Shown here: piece after piece, positions 1-12,279 of the stretch | Numbering within the stretch: the first letter of the stretch is position 1 | Layout: each line of letters starts with the position of its first letter | Source of the DNA: Liolophura sinensis | Taxonomy: Eukaryota > Mollusca > Polyplacophora > Chitonida > Chitonidae | Reading direction: 5' to 3' | NCBI RefSeq assembly: GCF_032854445.1 | Contig: NC_088303.1 | Coordinates: 32,373,501-32,437,500, forward strand | Length of the DNA stretch: 64,000 nucleotides | Made by a program: the position numbers and the translations under genes | Notes under the pieces: generated by a model | What the model was told of the DNA's origin: nothing | The model's database searches: none | What the model saw: only the letters and a program-made list of their open reading frames with translations

Positions 1-134
1 GAATTTGACTGTAGGTCCAATCGATAAAGGGCGCGTTTGCTGTTTACGGGTTTACAACGAGGAGTTCGATAAAGGCCACGTCGAGCAACAAATGTACGAA
101 GACTGTACAGAAAAAGAATTTTGGAAAACGGAAG
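1..134 (+). CDS. LamG-like domain, last ~44 residues (gene 1 exon)
   Basis: Reading from base 2, the translation begins NLTVGPIDKGRVCCLRVY. It matches the C-terminal strand of the LamG-like domains of the minus-strand paralogues ([18 protein letters not shown]). A downstream Cys in YEDCTEK fits the usual closing cysteine. The exon ends phase 1 at GAAG|GT. Confidence 0.8.
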
Positions 135-3100
135 GTTTGGTCATTTTCTTTCTTTATTTGATTTGTTTGATTTGTGTTTTACGCCGTACTCAAGGATATT
201 ACACGTATACTGCGGATGCCAAAATTACGGGGAGCGGATACCAGGCAGAACTCGGGGGAAACCCACGGTCATCAACAAGTTGCTGGAAGGCCTTAACACG
301 TACGACCGAGAAACTTTGTTCATTCTATACACGTACGTTAATGGTGGTATATTTGATTGGTGTCACCACACTGCACTGTATTTTACAAAGATAACCCCAG
401 GTCAGACGGTTATAGCGCTAACTCGCTGCAACCGATGAGGTTACTCGTTCGATTCCTGTCCTCGCAGATTACACGTTGTTTCACAGGAAGGACACCATAC
501 CCACAAAGGGCGAATCATTATCACAGAATTCTTTCATTAATATATGGGGGGGGGGGGGGGGAGGGGGGCTTCGTGGCTCAGTTGATTAGCGCGCTAGCGT
601 AGCGTAATGACCCAGGAGCCTGACACCAATGTGGTCGTTGTGAGTTCAAGTCCAGTTCATGCTGGCTTTGTCTCCGGTCATAAGCGGGAAGGTCTGCCAT
701 CAGCCTACGGATGGTCTCGTGATTTCGTGAGTACGGCGTAAAACACCAATAAAATAGATAAATAAACAAATAACACAAAATGCACACCATTCTCACAAAA
801 GGTGCATCATTCTCACAGAAATTAGCACTTACCTGTCCCCATCAGGCATGGCACTGTGATCCGGACGTGGATCCGAATGCACACCATGCTCACAAAAGGC
901 GCATCATTATCACAGAATGCATATCATTATCACAGAATGCGCAGTGTTGTCAATAGACGCAGCATTTTCACATAATGCATGTCATTATCACGGAATGTAT
1001 GTCATTATCACATAATGTACATCATTATCATAGAATACCATTGTCACAGAATGTACATCATTATCACATAGTGCACGACATTCTCACAAAGGGCGAAAAG
1101 GTTACTGCATAACAATTTAATGATATTTTTCAAGTATCAGTCGAATATTAATTCTTATTTGTTTGCTTTAGCTGGTACAGAAATCGTATGCTTTCTGCTT
1201 GCTCTGACCTTGGGTATTATCATTTTCATATCAAAATACGACTGTTTCCTGTATCTCACATCTTCTCGATACGATATGACTGAAATACTGCCCGTGGACG
1301 TTAAAACGCAACCATTCATTCATTCATTCATTCATTCATTCATTATCTCCTGGTGGAATACCTACAAAATTATCTGCAACAGGTCAGTGAACAGCGACGT
1401 ATAGTTCCCAAAATAGACCTTATTGCTTCAGCACTAAATTGCCACCATGTCCCATGTCACCGAAAATAGTGTCCGAGATTCTCGATGCCTTCCACTGGTG
1501 TCATAAATTTCTGACGCCCGGTTTCAGGACGCATACTTAGGGTAAAGTAAATCCTAGCTACATGCACATTATATCTCTACAATATACGCCACACCGGTAG
1601 TTAAGCGCAAACTAAGTTAAGTGAGCTTCATGAAACCGGCTTCAGGTGTTACATGTGTATATGTAGTTTGATACGTCCACTCCGATCAGTGTGACAAGCG
1701 CCTAGTTCCACACATCGTCGTGAGAAAAAGTTGGATTGTTACTAACATTTTGAGTGAGTGAGTGAGTGCTTCGGGTTTAACGTCGTACTCAACATTTTTT
1801 CAGTCATATGATGAAGAAGGAATCCTTAGGTGTATGTTATGTGCCTCCTTATCGCAGGACGGATTTCCACTGCTCTTTTATCTAGTGCTGCTTCACTGAG
1901 ACGACTTACCGAAGGCAACTAAGCCGCCCCGCCCGAGCCATTAGACTGAGACGGGTCAACCAGTCGTTGCACTATCCCCTTTATGCTGAACGCCAAGCGA
2001 GGAAGTTACAACTTCCTCTTTTAAATTCTTAGGTGTGACTCGATCCTGGATCTCCCGCTCCCGACTAACATTTTGATGGATGTCTGATATATGTTTGTTG
2101 TTATGGTCCTTACAAACAATTTACCCACCGGTCGCTTTAATTGCGTAACAAAGTCTGTTTATTATCTTCAGTTCACGCTCATATCGCACGTAATTAGACA
2201 CATAAATGTATAAGCGTGTGGTATTTCTGTATCAAATTTTAAGGATTTTTTTTGGCAATATGAGTCGCCGTCTTGAATGGCTGCTGTCTTCCATCATACA
2301 TGTAACTGTTTGACATCCGTTATAACAAAATTTGATCCCTTTCCTATCTTATCTTAACTGAGACTTGCTTTCCTTGTTGCAGCTCCAAACCCCTGTAGGG
2401 ATTCCCCTTGTCAGTCAGGCGGAACGTGTGTGTTGAATGGCACTAGCTACATCTGCCTCTGCCGACCCTGGTTCACCGGATCGAACTGTTCTACAGGTAG
2501 GGTCCAGGATACACATCTCATACTGTTGTGCATACGTGATACCAGATAACCAAAGGTACACATCTCATACTGTTGTGCATACGTGATACCAGATAACCAA
2601 AGGTACACATGTATATATCATACCATATACACACTGTAATGCATACGTGATACCAGATAACCAAAGGTACACATTTCATACCAAATATTGCGCCTTACCA
2701 GACGCTGGGTATATATTTATAAAGAATGTTTATTTATTTATTTATTTGATTGGTGTTTTACGCCGTAATCAAGAATATTTCAATTATACGACTGCGGCCA
2801 GGGTGGGAGGAAACCGGGCAGAGCCCGGGGGAAGTCGACGACCATCCGCAGGTTGCTGGAAGACCTTCCCACTTACGGCCGGAGAGGAAGCCAGCATGAG
2901 CTGGACTTGAACTCCTGGGTCCTGGGTTATTACGCCGCGCTAGGTAGCTAACCAACTGAGCCACGGAAGCCCCCAACTGGGTGTATATATCATACCATGT
3001 ACACACTGTAATGTATACGTTATACCAGAAAAAACGTACAGATTTCAAACCTCGTACTGCTCCGTATGCGCCTTACAGACACTGGCTACGCATGTCTTAC

Positions 3101-4193
3101 CATATACTGTAGCGTACACGTGTTACGTGATACTGTAGCGTACACGTCTTACCAGAGACTGGTACACATGTCATACCAGATAATAAGTACACATTCATTT
3201 CACATATTATAGTGTCCGAGTCTTACCAGATTCAGGGCACACATGTAATACGAGATACTTGAGCTTAGCCATCCTACCCGATACTAGGTACATATGTCGA
3301 AGCAAATATGCCGGCCTATGTCACACCAGACACTTGGATACTGGATTGATTACTTTAAGCAACATACACGTAGGAGATCTAGAAGGAGCAACTTCATGGT
3401 CAAAGCCAATCAAGATGCTTCCACCCATACGACGTGCATTGGTGTTGGCCTACGTCAAAAGTGAATTTTGGTCAGCAACATCTCAAAGATCGGTGGTTTG
3501 CCCTTGGGGCTTCGTTTTCCTGCACTCAAAACACTGCTTGACTTCGAACAAGTGATAAATTAAGTAAACAATCTTTCTGGAGCTTTCGCTTTTAATCGGT
3601 CAGAAAAAAAGTTGTTAAAGTCAACAACGTGACAGAACAGCCATAACTTTGTCGAAAATGAAGGGAAGTGGCCAGAAACTCCAACTCGATCTGTAACGTG
3701 GTAAAACAATATACCAACTATCAATTCGAGACTATGAAGAGTTTTTAACGTGGGCCTGAATAACTTATTCGTGACTGTAGGACCGACTGACAACCTGTTG
3801 GGTTGACAGACGAAACCTCTTTTCGGTCATTCGTTCAAAATAATCAAAACCAATTAGAGGAAAATAACCATACCTTTGGTGGCCAACACTTTAACTATGT
3901 CTGTCTTCCTTTTCGGGTTTTAACTTACAGAGCTGTGGGTTACTAAGCACGGATTCAAGCTCGTGGGAGATACTGATTTGACGGGGATATTGGATCCCAT
4001 GGCGGGCCTGGCAAACATCTCTGCGCGGAATGTACTGGAATGTAGCGGCCTATGCCTCCGGGAGAACCTTTGTATGTCCTTCACCTTTGGCCTTCAGCGG
4101 TGCACTTTGTACAATGACATCGCCTTGGATTTTAATCAGGGCCCCACCCATTATTTCATTGAGCGCCAAATAAATACTGACAGCATCGGTTAA
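1..4193 (+). CDS. 3' part of a secreted LamG-EGF-PAN protein gene (gene 1)
   Basis: Three exons can be joined: 1-134 (end of a LamG/concanavalin-like domain, with a GRVCCLRVY motif), 2383-2496 (EGF) and 3931-4193 (PAN/apple-like, stop TAA at 4191-4193). All junctions are phase 1 with AG acceptors. The donor after exon 1 (GTTTGG) is weak, but it lies exactly where paralogues in this window splice, after a short aromatic-rich segment. The 5' part, including any signal peptide, lies left of the window. By homology with the complete copies further along, the product is a secreted modular protein, probably carbohydrate- or protein-binding. The binding partner cannot be deduced. It has only one EGF module, the fewest in the cluster. 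Confidence 0.8.
150..300 (-). repeat. Partial SINE, family A
   Basis: This reverse-orientation copy of the common SINE body carries GTGTTTTACGCCGTACTCAA and degenerate downstream body. It lacks the tRNA-like head. It lies just inside the first intron of gene 1. Confidence 0.7.
545..775 (+). repeat. SINE, family A, with internal deletion, after a poly-G run
   Basis: A poly-G tract (about 545-566) leads into a tRNA-like head (GCTTCGTGGCTCAGTTGATT, B box GAGTTCAAGTCC) at about 566. The body is shortened and the copy ends with GAGTACGGCGTAAAACACCA and a TAAATAAA tail. Confidence 0.8.
776..1095. repeat. Degenerate ~20-bp minisatellite
   Basis: Repeats of the type CATCATTATCACAGAATG recur about 12-15 times with drift (ATTCTCACAAAAGG and ATTATCACATAATG variants). 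The array follows the SINE directly, inside an intron of gene 1. No coding capacity is evident. Confidence 0.8.
1748..2068 (-). repeat. SINE, family B (GTGA/CACT tail)
   Basis: The copy is in reverse orientation: a GTGAGTGAGTGAGTG tail, then the body (TTTAACGTCGTACTCAAC), ending in a tRNA-like head near CTGGATCTCCCGCTCCCGAC. Forward copies lie at about 22946-23270 and 33498-33832. Confidence 0.8.
2383..2496 (+). CDS. EGF-like exon (gene 1)
   Basis: This 114-nt exon is phase 1 at both ends (CAG|CTCC ... ACAG|GTAGGG). It has six cysteines in EGF spacing: NPCRDSPCQSGGTC, then YICLCRPWFTGSNC. It lacks the DxDEC start, so it is a non-calcium-binding type. Confidence 0.85.
2510..3290. repeat. Degenerate intronic minisatellite, interrupted by a SINE
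   Basis: Starting about 14 bp after the EGF exon donor, a near-perfect 48-bp unit (containing CATACGTGATACCAGATAAC) is followed by many drifted copies of GGTACACATRTCATACCAGA. The array is split by the SINE at 2727-2973 and resumes to about 3290. Confidence 0.75.
2727..2973 (-). repeat. Near-complete SINE, family A
   Basis: A TTTATTTATTTATTTGATTG tail complement, body and tRNA-like head (CTGAGCCACGGAAGCCCC) are present. The flanking CTGGGTATATAT and CTGGGTGTATAT look like a target-site duplication. The copy sits within the gene 1 intronic minisatellite. Confidence 0.85.
3931..4193 (+). CDS. PAN/apple-like terminal exon (gene 1)
   Basis: After a TTACAG acceptor the exon encodes 87 residues and stops. 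The Cys pattern (ECSGLCLRENLCMSF ... RCTLYND) and the closing HYFIE motif match PAN/apple folds. The YY(I/F) ending recurs in every paralogue (YYIP, YYIM). Sequence identity to the other copies is low apart from these landmarks. Confidence 0.7.
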
Positions 4194-4314
4194 TAAGCTT
4201 TTGTAAAGTTTGGAGTGGACACATGGTCTTTATTGGTTTACTTAAATGATAAATGCTTGACGCTTGAAGTTTGTGAAGCAATGTTCGCCAAGGCATTCTT
4301 TCCTGGGAGGATAA

Positions 4315-4709
4315 TATGAATTGTGGGCAGATAATATTACTTGTGGGCAGATAATGTTACCTGTGGGCACATACTGTTACTTGCGGGCAAATTATGTTAC
4401 TTGTACTAGTTTACACACCATAAACCTTACCATTTAATATATGCCAGACCGGTAGTAAAATGACGTTTCATCACAGCAAGCTTCGTGTTGTTACGACCCA
4501 AACTCTCTGTATTATAAATAGATGGCTTGTTCGAAATACACGACAGTTTAGCCGCACAAAAAAGTAACTAAAAACCAGCAGATTTTATTTTACAACAATT
4601 TATTAGGTTTAACAAGAACAGATAACAAGACTTATACAAATACTAAAGTACTTAAGTTTAACAAGAAAGGATAGCAGTATCTATACAAATACTAAAGTAC
4701 TTACATGTA
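4315..4709. repeat. Two short tandem repeats downstream of gene 1
   Basis: About four copies of a 21-bp unit (TTGTGGGCAGATAATGTTAC) occupy 4315-4403. A two-copy repeat of about 60 bp ending CAAATACTAAAGTACTTA spans 4595-4709. Confidence 0.75.
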
Positions 4710-5816
4710 CAACGGTGTCAAGTCCAAACGGACGCATATATTCCACAATGCGGAAGACCATACAGGCATAAGTGCAGAAATAAGAGGGAAAATCCACAAT
4801 ATCACTGAGTGTATGACGAAATATACACAAAATTCCACAGACAGGGTCCGTGTACTAATAAGCACTCTGTACACAAGAGCACAAATTAAATATACAAGTT
4901 CAGACTGAAACAAGTGCTCGGTGGAGATAGGATATAACAAAGCCAGAGGCTATAACGACACCAAAATTCAGCACAAAAGGCCTACTAAAGTAACACACAG
5001 CGAAAGCATCCAAAACTCTCAATAATTCTCCTTTCTCCTCTTTTGATCTGCTTTCATAGGTCTTATATAGACTGGTGGAATTGTCTAAAATAAGAAACAC
5101 TTGTTGTAAACAAACAGGCCCCGAACTGAGGGTATTCTGGAACATTCTAAGGCAGAGGCAGACAACAGGCCCTATGTAAACAGTGGCAAGCTAAATTTAG
5201 AAGCTGACGGCAGTTGTTCACATAACAGTGTTAGATTTTTTGTCATGTAATTTTATTAAACATTTGGATATGTAAACCCGTCTTGTGCATCGTTATTGTG
5301 GAGCACAGTATTTAGTTTATAAAATGTCAGTCAAATTATGTTTTTTTACCATAAAACTTTAGTCTTGTCTGTTCGCACTCTTTAGCTGCATTGTCGCATT
5401 TCCAGTGATTCCCCAGGCCATGGGGATGGTTTTTTTTTGGCTAAGTTCGGGCCGACTCAATTTTTTTCTTCTTCAATTGTTAGAAATTCTTTTTCGGGAG
5501 ACAAACATTGTCAAACAGAAACTATCGCAGTGCTATGATTTACCAAAATTAGATTCAGTATTACAGGTTTGCTCTCACCCGAGTGAGAAGAAAATTCAAT
5601 TCATCCCTGACGTTACAGCACATTCTTCTTCACATCATGGATGCCAGTCTTAAAAATCTAACAATGGCATCGTTTAAAACTTAATGTTTTGCAGCCCATA
5701 GTCACAGATCATTTGAACTTAGCTTTAATGCCACCAGTCAGTTTGGCTAATACTTTATAAAATAATTAGATCTCTCTTAAACACATGGGTTCTAGTTTTG
5801 TATCGAACTGTTTGAA
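4710..5816. other. Intergenic, nothing recognised
   Basis: This is AT-rich sequence with short open frames that show no domain, codon bias or splice context. No RNA gene or known repeat was seen. Confidence 0.5.
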
Positions 5817-6335
5817 TTTTTTCTCTTCGTAAAATGACAAATGTTAGCTGGATTCAACTGCAGGCTATAAGGATAATGCAGCATGTTGGAGACGTCAGTA
5901 TCCTAGGCGATATGCCATCTGAATATATATAAAAAATCAGAAACTTTATATAAGACTAATGACAGACAATACGCTTTACACACGAGCATGTTCTTCAAGG
6001 ACCATGGCGACAAAAAAATAACATCTACAGAGTTTCTTTCTTCGTAAAATGAGTTTAGCTGGGTTCAATGGTAGGCTATAGAACGCAGCATGCTGGAGAC
6101 GTCAGAATATAAGGGTATCCAAGGCGCGACTCTGTTGACAGACAATACGCGTTAAACTCGAGCATGTCGTTCAGGGATCATTGGCGACAAAAAGGACAGG
6201 TAAATGTCCAAGCGCTTTTCTCTCTTCTCTCATTTAGAATGACTAACGTTATCGTGGTTCAACTGCTCTCTGTACATGTAGGTAGCGCAGGGTGCTGACC
6301 ACGTCCGAATATAAGGGTATGCTACGGAAAAAGTC
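5817..6335. repeat. Diverged ~200-bp tandem repeat, ~2.5 copies
   Basis: Three blocks share TCGTAAAATGA, GTTAGCTGG.TTCAA, GGCTATA, GCAGCATG.TGGAGACGTC and, in two of them, GACAGACAATACGC. They start near 5825, 6040 and 6230. Function is unknown. Confidence 0.65.
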
Positions 6336-7869
6336 AATTAAATATGTATATAAATAATCAAAAGCCTTATTTCATACTCTGGTAACAAACTCTCACGCAA
6401 AAAGCCCTGCCCTTCTCAATTTCCCTTCAAGCTCAGTAAATTACGCTCCAGACATCGGCTTGTGGACACTGCTTTTACGGTACTATGTGCAGCAGCTTTA
6501 AATCAATCTGCCGGTGTGTTTTCTGTATTTCTGTATTGTAACAAACGTAATGGTTGATTAGAACATATATATATATGCCAGTAATCACCATTCATTTTCT
6601 GAAAAACATTTTAATTACTTTTGATACAACTGTAATTCAAATGTATTGATGAAAATGGTGTTATGCCGTACTCGAAAATAACAGGCTGTAACTGTCCAGG
6701 GTCAGGCAGGTGTATAGCGTTAAGTAAACCACCGCTGTTCGCCAGACATGTTAAAAATCTCCTGACTTAAAGCACGTCAGCAGCGGAAATTGACCACGCC
6801 AGGCTCCTTCCAAAAATGTAAAATCGCTGTGCTTCAGTGATTTATATATATTATATCCCAGCCGCCAGTATACATGTATCTCGGTGTCCAACATGAGGAT
6901 GTCCTGAATAAACCGTTGTTATCAACCTTTATCAATGCATGTACTGTGATATAGCAATAGCCAGAAATGACCGATAATAAACCTGGTCAATTGATATATT
7001 AAAGACGCACATCATAGAAAGTAAAACCAGAGCAGCGACGACAATGTGATATCTGGCGAATGTTCATATGTAAGCGTGCGAAATACGGCCTCTTGTCAAT
7101 TTCCATCAGTTATAATTTTATTCAAACTGTTTATTTGCACTACAGCTCAAGCAGAATTAGGCAGAAAGTATTGTTATTGCAATTTTAATTATTAGACGTC
7201 ACTGACCTAGAAATACATATTATGCTGTATTGTCATCACATTTAAGATACAATGACATTAAAACAGTGGGCTGGGGCGGGTCTCGAGGATCCTGTGCCCA
7301 CCTTCAGATGCTTGGTTTACACCCTGTCATAGTGATGAGCTCAGTGACAACATTCTTTCATTTTACTTTGAACCACGATGTGATGGTCCCACAGAGGTGC
7401 TAAGTTATGGTTGGAAAGACTGAATCAGTACTGCCAGTGTCACATGCATTGCGTATATATAATGAAATGTGAAGATATAATGACACAACTGGCTGCACTG
7501 CCTGGTACAGTATCTTCTAAGTTCTAGATTCTATACGTAATACCCATCTTTATGTATTATTTATTCATTTCCTTATTTTATTTATTCTACAACTCTTTAT
7601 CACCAAGATTGAGTATCATGGAATGTCTGCATCTTACATGGATATATAATAGGATTATGAACGAGTACACTATGCATAAATACAGCATAAACTCCGCTAC
7701 TTCACACATATATATCTTGACATAACCAAGTTACAAAATTACATACATGTACGCCATACAACTTTCGATACTGTATTCTGCTCTAGTAGTAACCCTCTGG
7801 TAAATTACATACATGTATTTGTGTGAGTTGTCTTCTGAACCACTCACAGTCTATTTCGTTCCCAGTTGC
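6336..7869. other. Intergenic, nothing recognised
   Basis: No gene or clear repeat is visible apart from a short SINE-tail-like piece near 6655-6690 (GTTATGCCGTACTCGAAAAT). Confidence 0.5.
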
Positions 7870-8217
7870 AGGTCGTGTCCGAGTAGCTCAGGTCACTTGT
7901 TTCAACAGCTAGGGCACATGAGGCGCAGGTTTAAGCCCGGCAGTGAACAGAGAATTTGTAGTCCTCCGCTCTTGTAGCTTGCGGGGCCTTGCTGACAATA
8001 AGGGGTCAATGGGGCATGCATAGTCTAATGTTCTTTGATTACCACTTGTTTTCTATCAATATGCAATGCATCACATGTGGGAATGTTCGCTAGTAAATTA
8101 CAAAAGGTCGATGGCTTACTCCAAGTTCTCCGGTTTCCTCAGCCCATAAAACTGACCAACATATTAAAAGCGAAAATTTTTTGAATATGGTGTTAAGTAA
8201 CAATGAAACAAATAATA
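7870..8217 (+). repeat. Old tRNA-derived SINE, family A relative
   Basis: A tRNA-like head (GTCCGAGTAGCTCAG, B box GGTTTAAGCCC) is followed by a body containing CTCCGGTTTCCTCAGCCCAT, AAGCGAAAATTTTTTGAATA and a degenerate A-rich tail. It appears to be an older relative of family A. Confidence 0.55.
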
Positions 8218-8829
8218 GATAATGTTTGAGTTCAGTGTTATGTTGGTTGTGGGATACCGGTATAATAGCCCGTTGGGAATCCACAAAGCATGACGGTGTT
8301 TGTTATCGTGATGGAGCCAGCGCAGTCTGTTGTTACTGAACTGTCGTCACGTCGGACGACTTTTATGCAAATGGAAGATGAGATGGAAGGCAAGGATACC
8401 ACGTGACTGTCCCGGATCTACATCATTCTTCTAAAATTCTTTTGTATTCTTTGTGATTGAAAATGGGTTTCCGAAAGGCTGACAGATAAGAAGAATATTA
8501 CATATGTTCCTTTTGCACTATTTTCAAATTTTCAGCACAATTCCAAGACCTTTGTCATACCCTTTCAAAACAGATCACGTCAAAATAAAATCAATAAATT
8601 TGGTATTTTTTGATAGCTTGCGTGGCCGAATGCTTTTTGCATTTTACCTTTACTTTGGTTTAAAGGATCAACGGCGCATGACAACCTGCAATACTCCTGC
8701 GCTTATCTTTCATGTGTCAGATCTTCTGGAACATGTATTCGCTTTACACACAAGCTACAGTTTCTGTGCTGTCATTGGGACCAGTGAAAAGCAGCATTCA
8801 GACATGGAACGACCAACAACGCTGCTCTA

Positions 8830-9548
8830 GTTTTACTGATTTACAATCTCCGTCTTGTAAATATTGTATTATATTTTTTTATTTGTCATTGTCTTCTCTC
8901 TTTCTACGTTATAGCCTGCTTGTAATTCAGTCGAGCGTTCTCGATGCTTCGTTGTTTATGGGTTTAGTATCCTTGTAAACGGAGTGTACATTCTAGAAGT
9001 ATGTAACAGTGTTGTAAACATGTTTACGATTAAACCATCCAGAATTTTCTTTTATGTTAGTCTTTAATATGAGTGATGGAGTTGTGAAGCTCGCAGTAAT
9101 TCATTCAAGTCCACTTGTGGGCAGTTATTTACTCAATTCCATTTGAGAGCAGTCATATTTGCTGTCATTCATCGTGAAGGATTTTGCTGGGTTCGAAGAT
9201 ATCGGGTTTCATATTATTCGACATTCCTTATTTATACTCCATTTTCTGTACAGAGCACCTGTGAGCTTGTGCTTTGCCACTGGATCTTTTTTGGAGACGT
9301 TATTTTGGAGCTTGTATCGCTCATTGTCTCTCTGTGCCATTAGATACATTTCACCACAGTTTACCCTGAAAGTGATTTTGTGTATATTTTCTTGGAAACA
9401 TTCATCGACAGCTCGGCATAACGGACGCAACTGTCAACAAGTCCGCCCTGAGAAGTTACATATTCTCATATATTCACAGGCAGTTGGGGAATAAGCCACT
9501 TATCGGACTATCATCCGTAGACTGAGAAATTCATCTTAATTGAGGATT

Positions 9549-9626
<78 letters not shown>
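8830..9626 (+). repeat. 5' LTR of the retrotransposon, truncated
   Basis: It aligns with the solo LTRs at 50833-51661 and 56316-58026 through landmarks ACGTTATAGCCTGC, GTGAAGGATTTTGCTGGGTT, TTTACCCTGAAAGTGA and GACAGCTCGGCAT. Short open frames inside it are LTR, not genes. It ends in an (AT)n run (about 9551-9626) where the other LTRs continue with unique sequence. Confidence 0.8.
9551..9626. repeat. (AT)n microsatellite
   Basis: About 38 uninterrupted AT dinucleotides follow GAGGATTCC. They arose inside the LTR at a point where the related solo LTR reads GATTCCATATTTGG. Confidence 0.95.
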
Positions 9627-9628
<2 letters not shown>

Positions 9629-9873
9629 TTTGTACACTATATTGTCATTATTGTTGAGAAATTTTAATGTAGATTCATTCCTTCATAGTGATTGCCAATT
9701 GTTAAGTTAAGCTGAATGAGTTAAGAAAGGCTTCTTTAAGGAAAATATCTGACAAGTTTAAATTAGACTTAAACCAGGGACTTAGAAAAAATGGTAGATG
9801 CTATTAGCAAACACTTGAACTTTGGTAATACTTTATCTATTTAGGACCATTTTTGGTGATACTGAGTTGATTA

Positions 9874-10045
9874 AGCTTAAGTTAGAGATGAAAAGGGTTA
9901 AGTTAGAAAAGGAAGAAAGAGAAAAAGAAAGAGAAAGAGGAAGGGAAAGAGAAGAAAGAGAGTTTGAGTTAAAGAAGTTGAAATTAGAAAAGGAAGAGAG
10001 AGGGTTCAAACTTAAGGAGCTCCGGGTTAAAAGTAGTGTATTTAC
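9874..10045 (+). pseudogene. gag-like charged coiled-coil fragment
   Basis: The frame 9822-10121 encodes a purine-rich Lys/Glu/Arg segment (KLKLEMKRVKLEKEEREKE, then ELKKLKLEKEE) with no hydrophobic core. Such charged helices are common in gag regions of animal gypsy elements. Assignment rests on position 5' of integrase. Confidence 0.5.
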
Positions 10046-10109
10046 ATATTTTTATATTTGGGCACAAACGGTGACTACGACTAACAGTTTCATTATCTGT
10101 TGGTTATTA

Positions 10110-11160
10110 CATGGAGGATGAGCTGTTGAGACGAAAGTATAGACCCCTCCTGTATCAGCTAACGATGATTGGGCAATTTTCAAATCAAGTTGTCTTACCT
10201 CCAAGTTATAGACAGGCAGTACTTAGGATGGCTCATGAGATTCCAGTAGGCGGACAATCAGGCATTAGACCTGTCATTTGTTAGGAAAACCCCTGCATAA
10301 TGTAAGACCTGCACCGTCAATTCCTGTTCCTGCTTTTGGTGAACCTTTTAGCAAGGTACTCATTGATTGCGTTGGTCCATGCCTAGAACTAAGTCATAAT
10401 ACAAGTATCTCTTGACTATTATGGATACAAGTACTAGATTTCCAGAAGCTATCCCACTGAAACAGATTACTACTCCTCAGATAGTTAATAGACTATTACA
10501 GTTTTTCACTATGTATGGTTTACGTAAGGAACTACAATCTGGCCAGGGGTCAAATTTTATGTCAGGCTTATTTCAGGAAGCTATGTATCGGCTGGGGATT
10601 CAGCAGTTTAAATCCACAGCTTATCACCTTCCATTTCAAGAGGCTTTGGGACGATACCACCAAACCCTGAAGAGCATATTGTATGAAATACCCTGAAGAT
10701 TGGGACAAAAGGATTTCATTTGTATTGTTTGCCACTAGGGATACTCCTAATTAGTCCACTGGGTTTAGTCCATTTGGGTTGGTATATGGTCATGAGGTTG
10801 TTAAGCTATGATGAGGGAGCCTATCATGGCCCAAGAAAAAGAAAGAAACTTATTAGATTATGTTTCCCAGTTTTGGGACAGGTTATATAAAGCCCGGGAG
10901 ATATCTCGTGCTAATTAAAAGACCCTTCAGGAGAAAATGAAACAATACAACGACAAGAAGGCTAAGCCAAGAAGTTTTACTCCTGGTTATCAGGCTCTAG
11001 TTATGTTGCCCCTAGCTCAGGAACCTCTTAAGGCCAAGTTTAGTGGACCATATCAGGTGGTGAGGAAAGTTAACGATGTGAACTACAATATTAGCACACC
11101 TGATCATGGAAAAACTGAAAGAATATGTCATATTTATATGCTCAAGAAGTACAATTCCCG
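10110..11160 (+). pseudogene. Retrotransposon integrase remnant
   Basis: A degraded zinc-binding region (RQAVLRMAHEIPVGGQSG) is followed by an rve-type core. A first acidic block is seen near 10350 (LIDCVGP, different frame), then TIMDTSTRFPEAIPLKQITT and QGSNFMSGLFQEAMYRLGI, and a decayed C-terminal Glu region ending LGRYHQTLKSI. A GPY/F-like segment (AKFSGPYQVVRKVNDVNYNI) and the ending CHIYMLKKY follow at about 11030-11160. Several frameshifts and stops break it. Confidence 0.8.
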
Positions 11161-11399
11161 TGACGCAAGTCAGTCGGTAGCTGTCGCTAGCACCGTCATA
11201 AATCATGCAGAAGAGAGTTGTGAGTTGTCTACTACATGTGCTGCGCCCCAAGAGTCAGGTGACATTCAAGTGGAATTGTTAGGTAACTCAAGTGTATTGG
11301 GCAATTTAGATGAAGTGTTCAGTCATCTTTCTAAGATGCTCGAGGGTTACCCTAAGATGTGTTTGGATGTACCAGGTTGTGCTAATGGTGCAGTACAAG

Positions 11400-12040
11400 A
11401 TGTAGATGTAGGAGGGCTAAACCTATCAAACAGTAATCGTACAGAATTAACCCTGCCAAGTTAAAGCTTGTTAACCAGGAAATACAGTATATATTGGACA
11501 ATGTGATTATAAAGCCTAACTTCAGTGACTGATGTTTACCAGTTGTAGTTACTCCTAAGCCCGATGGTTCTGTAGGCCTACGCCTGTGTGTGGATTACAG
11601 AGATGTCAATGCTGTAACCAAGACAGATTCTTATCCAATTCCCCGTATTGAGGATTGTACTGAGAGGGTACGAAATGCCTTCCCTAATAGTTTATTCCTC
11701 AGATTGATCTTCTTAAGGGTTACAGGCATTAACATATAGGACTTAACATTAACATATCTGCATTTACTGCTCCTTTGGGATTTTATTAATTTTATGTCAC
11801 ACCGTTTGGAATGAAAAATAGAGCGGAGACGTTTCAGAGGTTGGCCAGTAAGATTGCGGAAAAGCTGGACTTCCCTGCAGCCTATACAGATGACATCCTT
11901 ATTGTCAGTGACACGTGGGAAGATAATTGTAAACATCTGGGGAAAATATTCTCTATATTTATATCCAAAAGGACAAGTGACATATCTTGGTCATGAGGTT
12001 GTCGGTGAATATGGAGTCAGTCTTTCAGATGGAGTTTAAG
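11400..12040 (+). pseudogene. Retrotransposon reverse transcriptase remnant
   Basis: Recognisable blocks in shifting frames are NPAKLKLVNQEIQYIL, VVVTPKPDGSVG, CVDYRDVNAVTKTDSYPIPR, FGMKNRAETFQRLASKI and the catalytic box YTDDILIVSDTWEDN (consensus YIDD or YVDD). The palm aspartates remain visible but the frame is broken repeatedly. Confidence 0.85.
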
Positions 12041-12279
12041 CCACTCTGGATTTACCAGTGCCTACTTGTGAGAAAGACACTTTTAAAGTTCTTGAGGTTC
12101 TCAGAGTTTTGTATCCAATCTCAGCGGTGTTATTGCTCCATTAACTCATTTGCTCAAAACGAATGTCAAGTTTGTATTGTCCGACAGGTGTCAGTCAGCC
12201 TGTGATAGGTTACAGGCCATTCTATCCAAGCCTCCTATTTTGAAAACTCCAAATTTTTAAGATGGCAGTAAACTCTAGT

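Noticed and set aside
566-660. tRNA genes at GGCTCAGTCGGTTAGCGCG-type sequences (also 46140, 49185, 58900)
   Set aside because: Each is followed by the same non-tRNA body and A-rich tail with target duplications, and cloverleaf pairing is poor. They are SINE heads.
9143-9494. Protein-coding genes in open frames of 60-110 codons
   Set aside because: The frames fall inside an LTR repeated at 50833 and 56316 and are not kept in the other copies.
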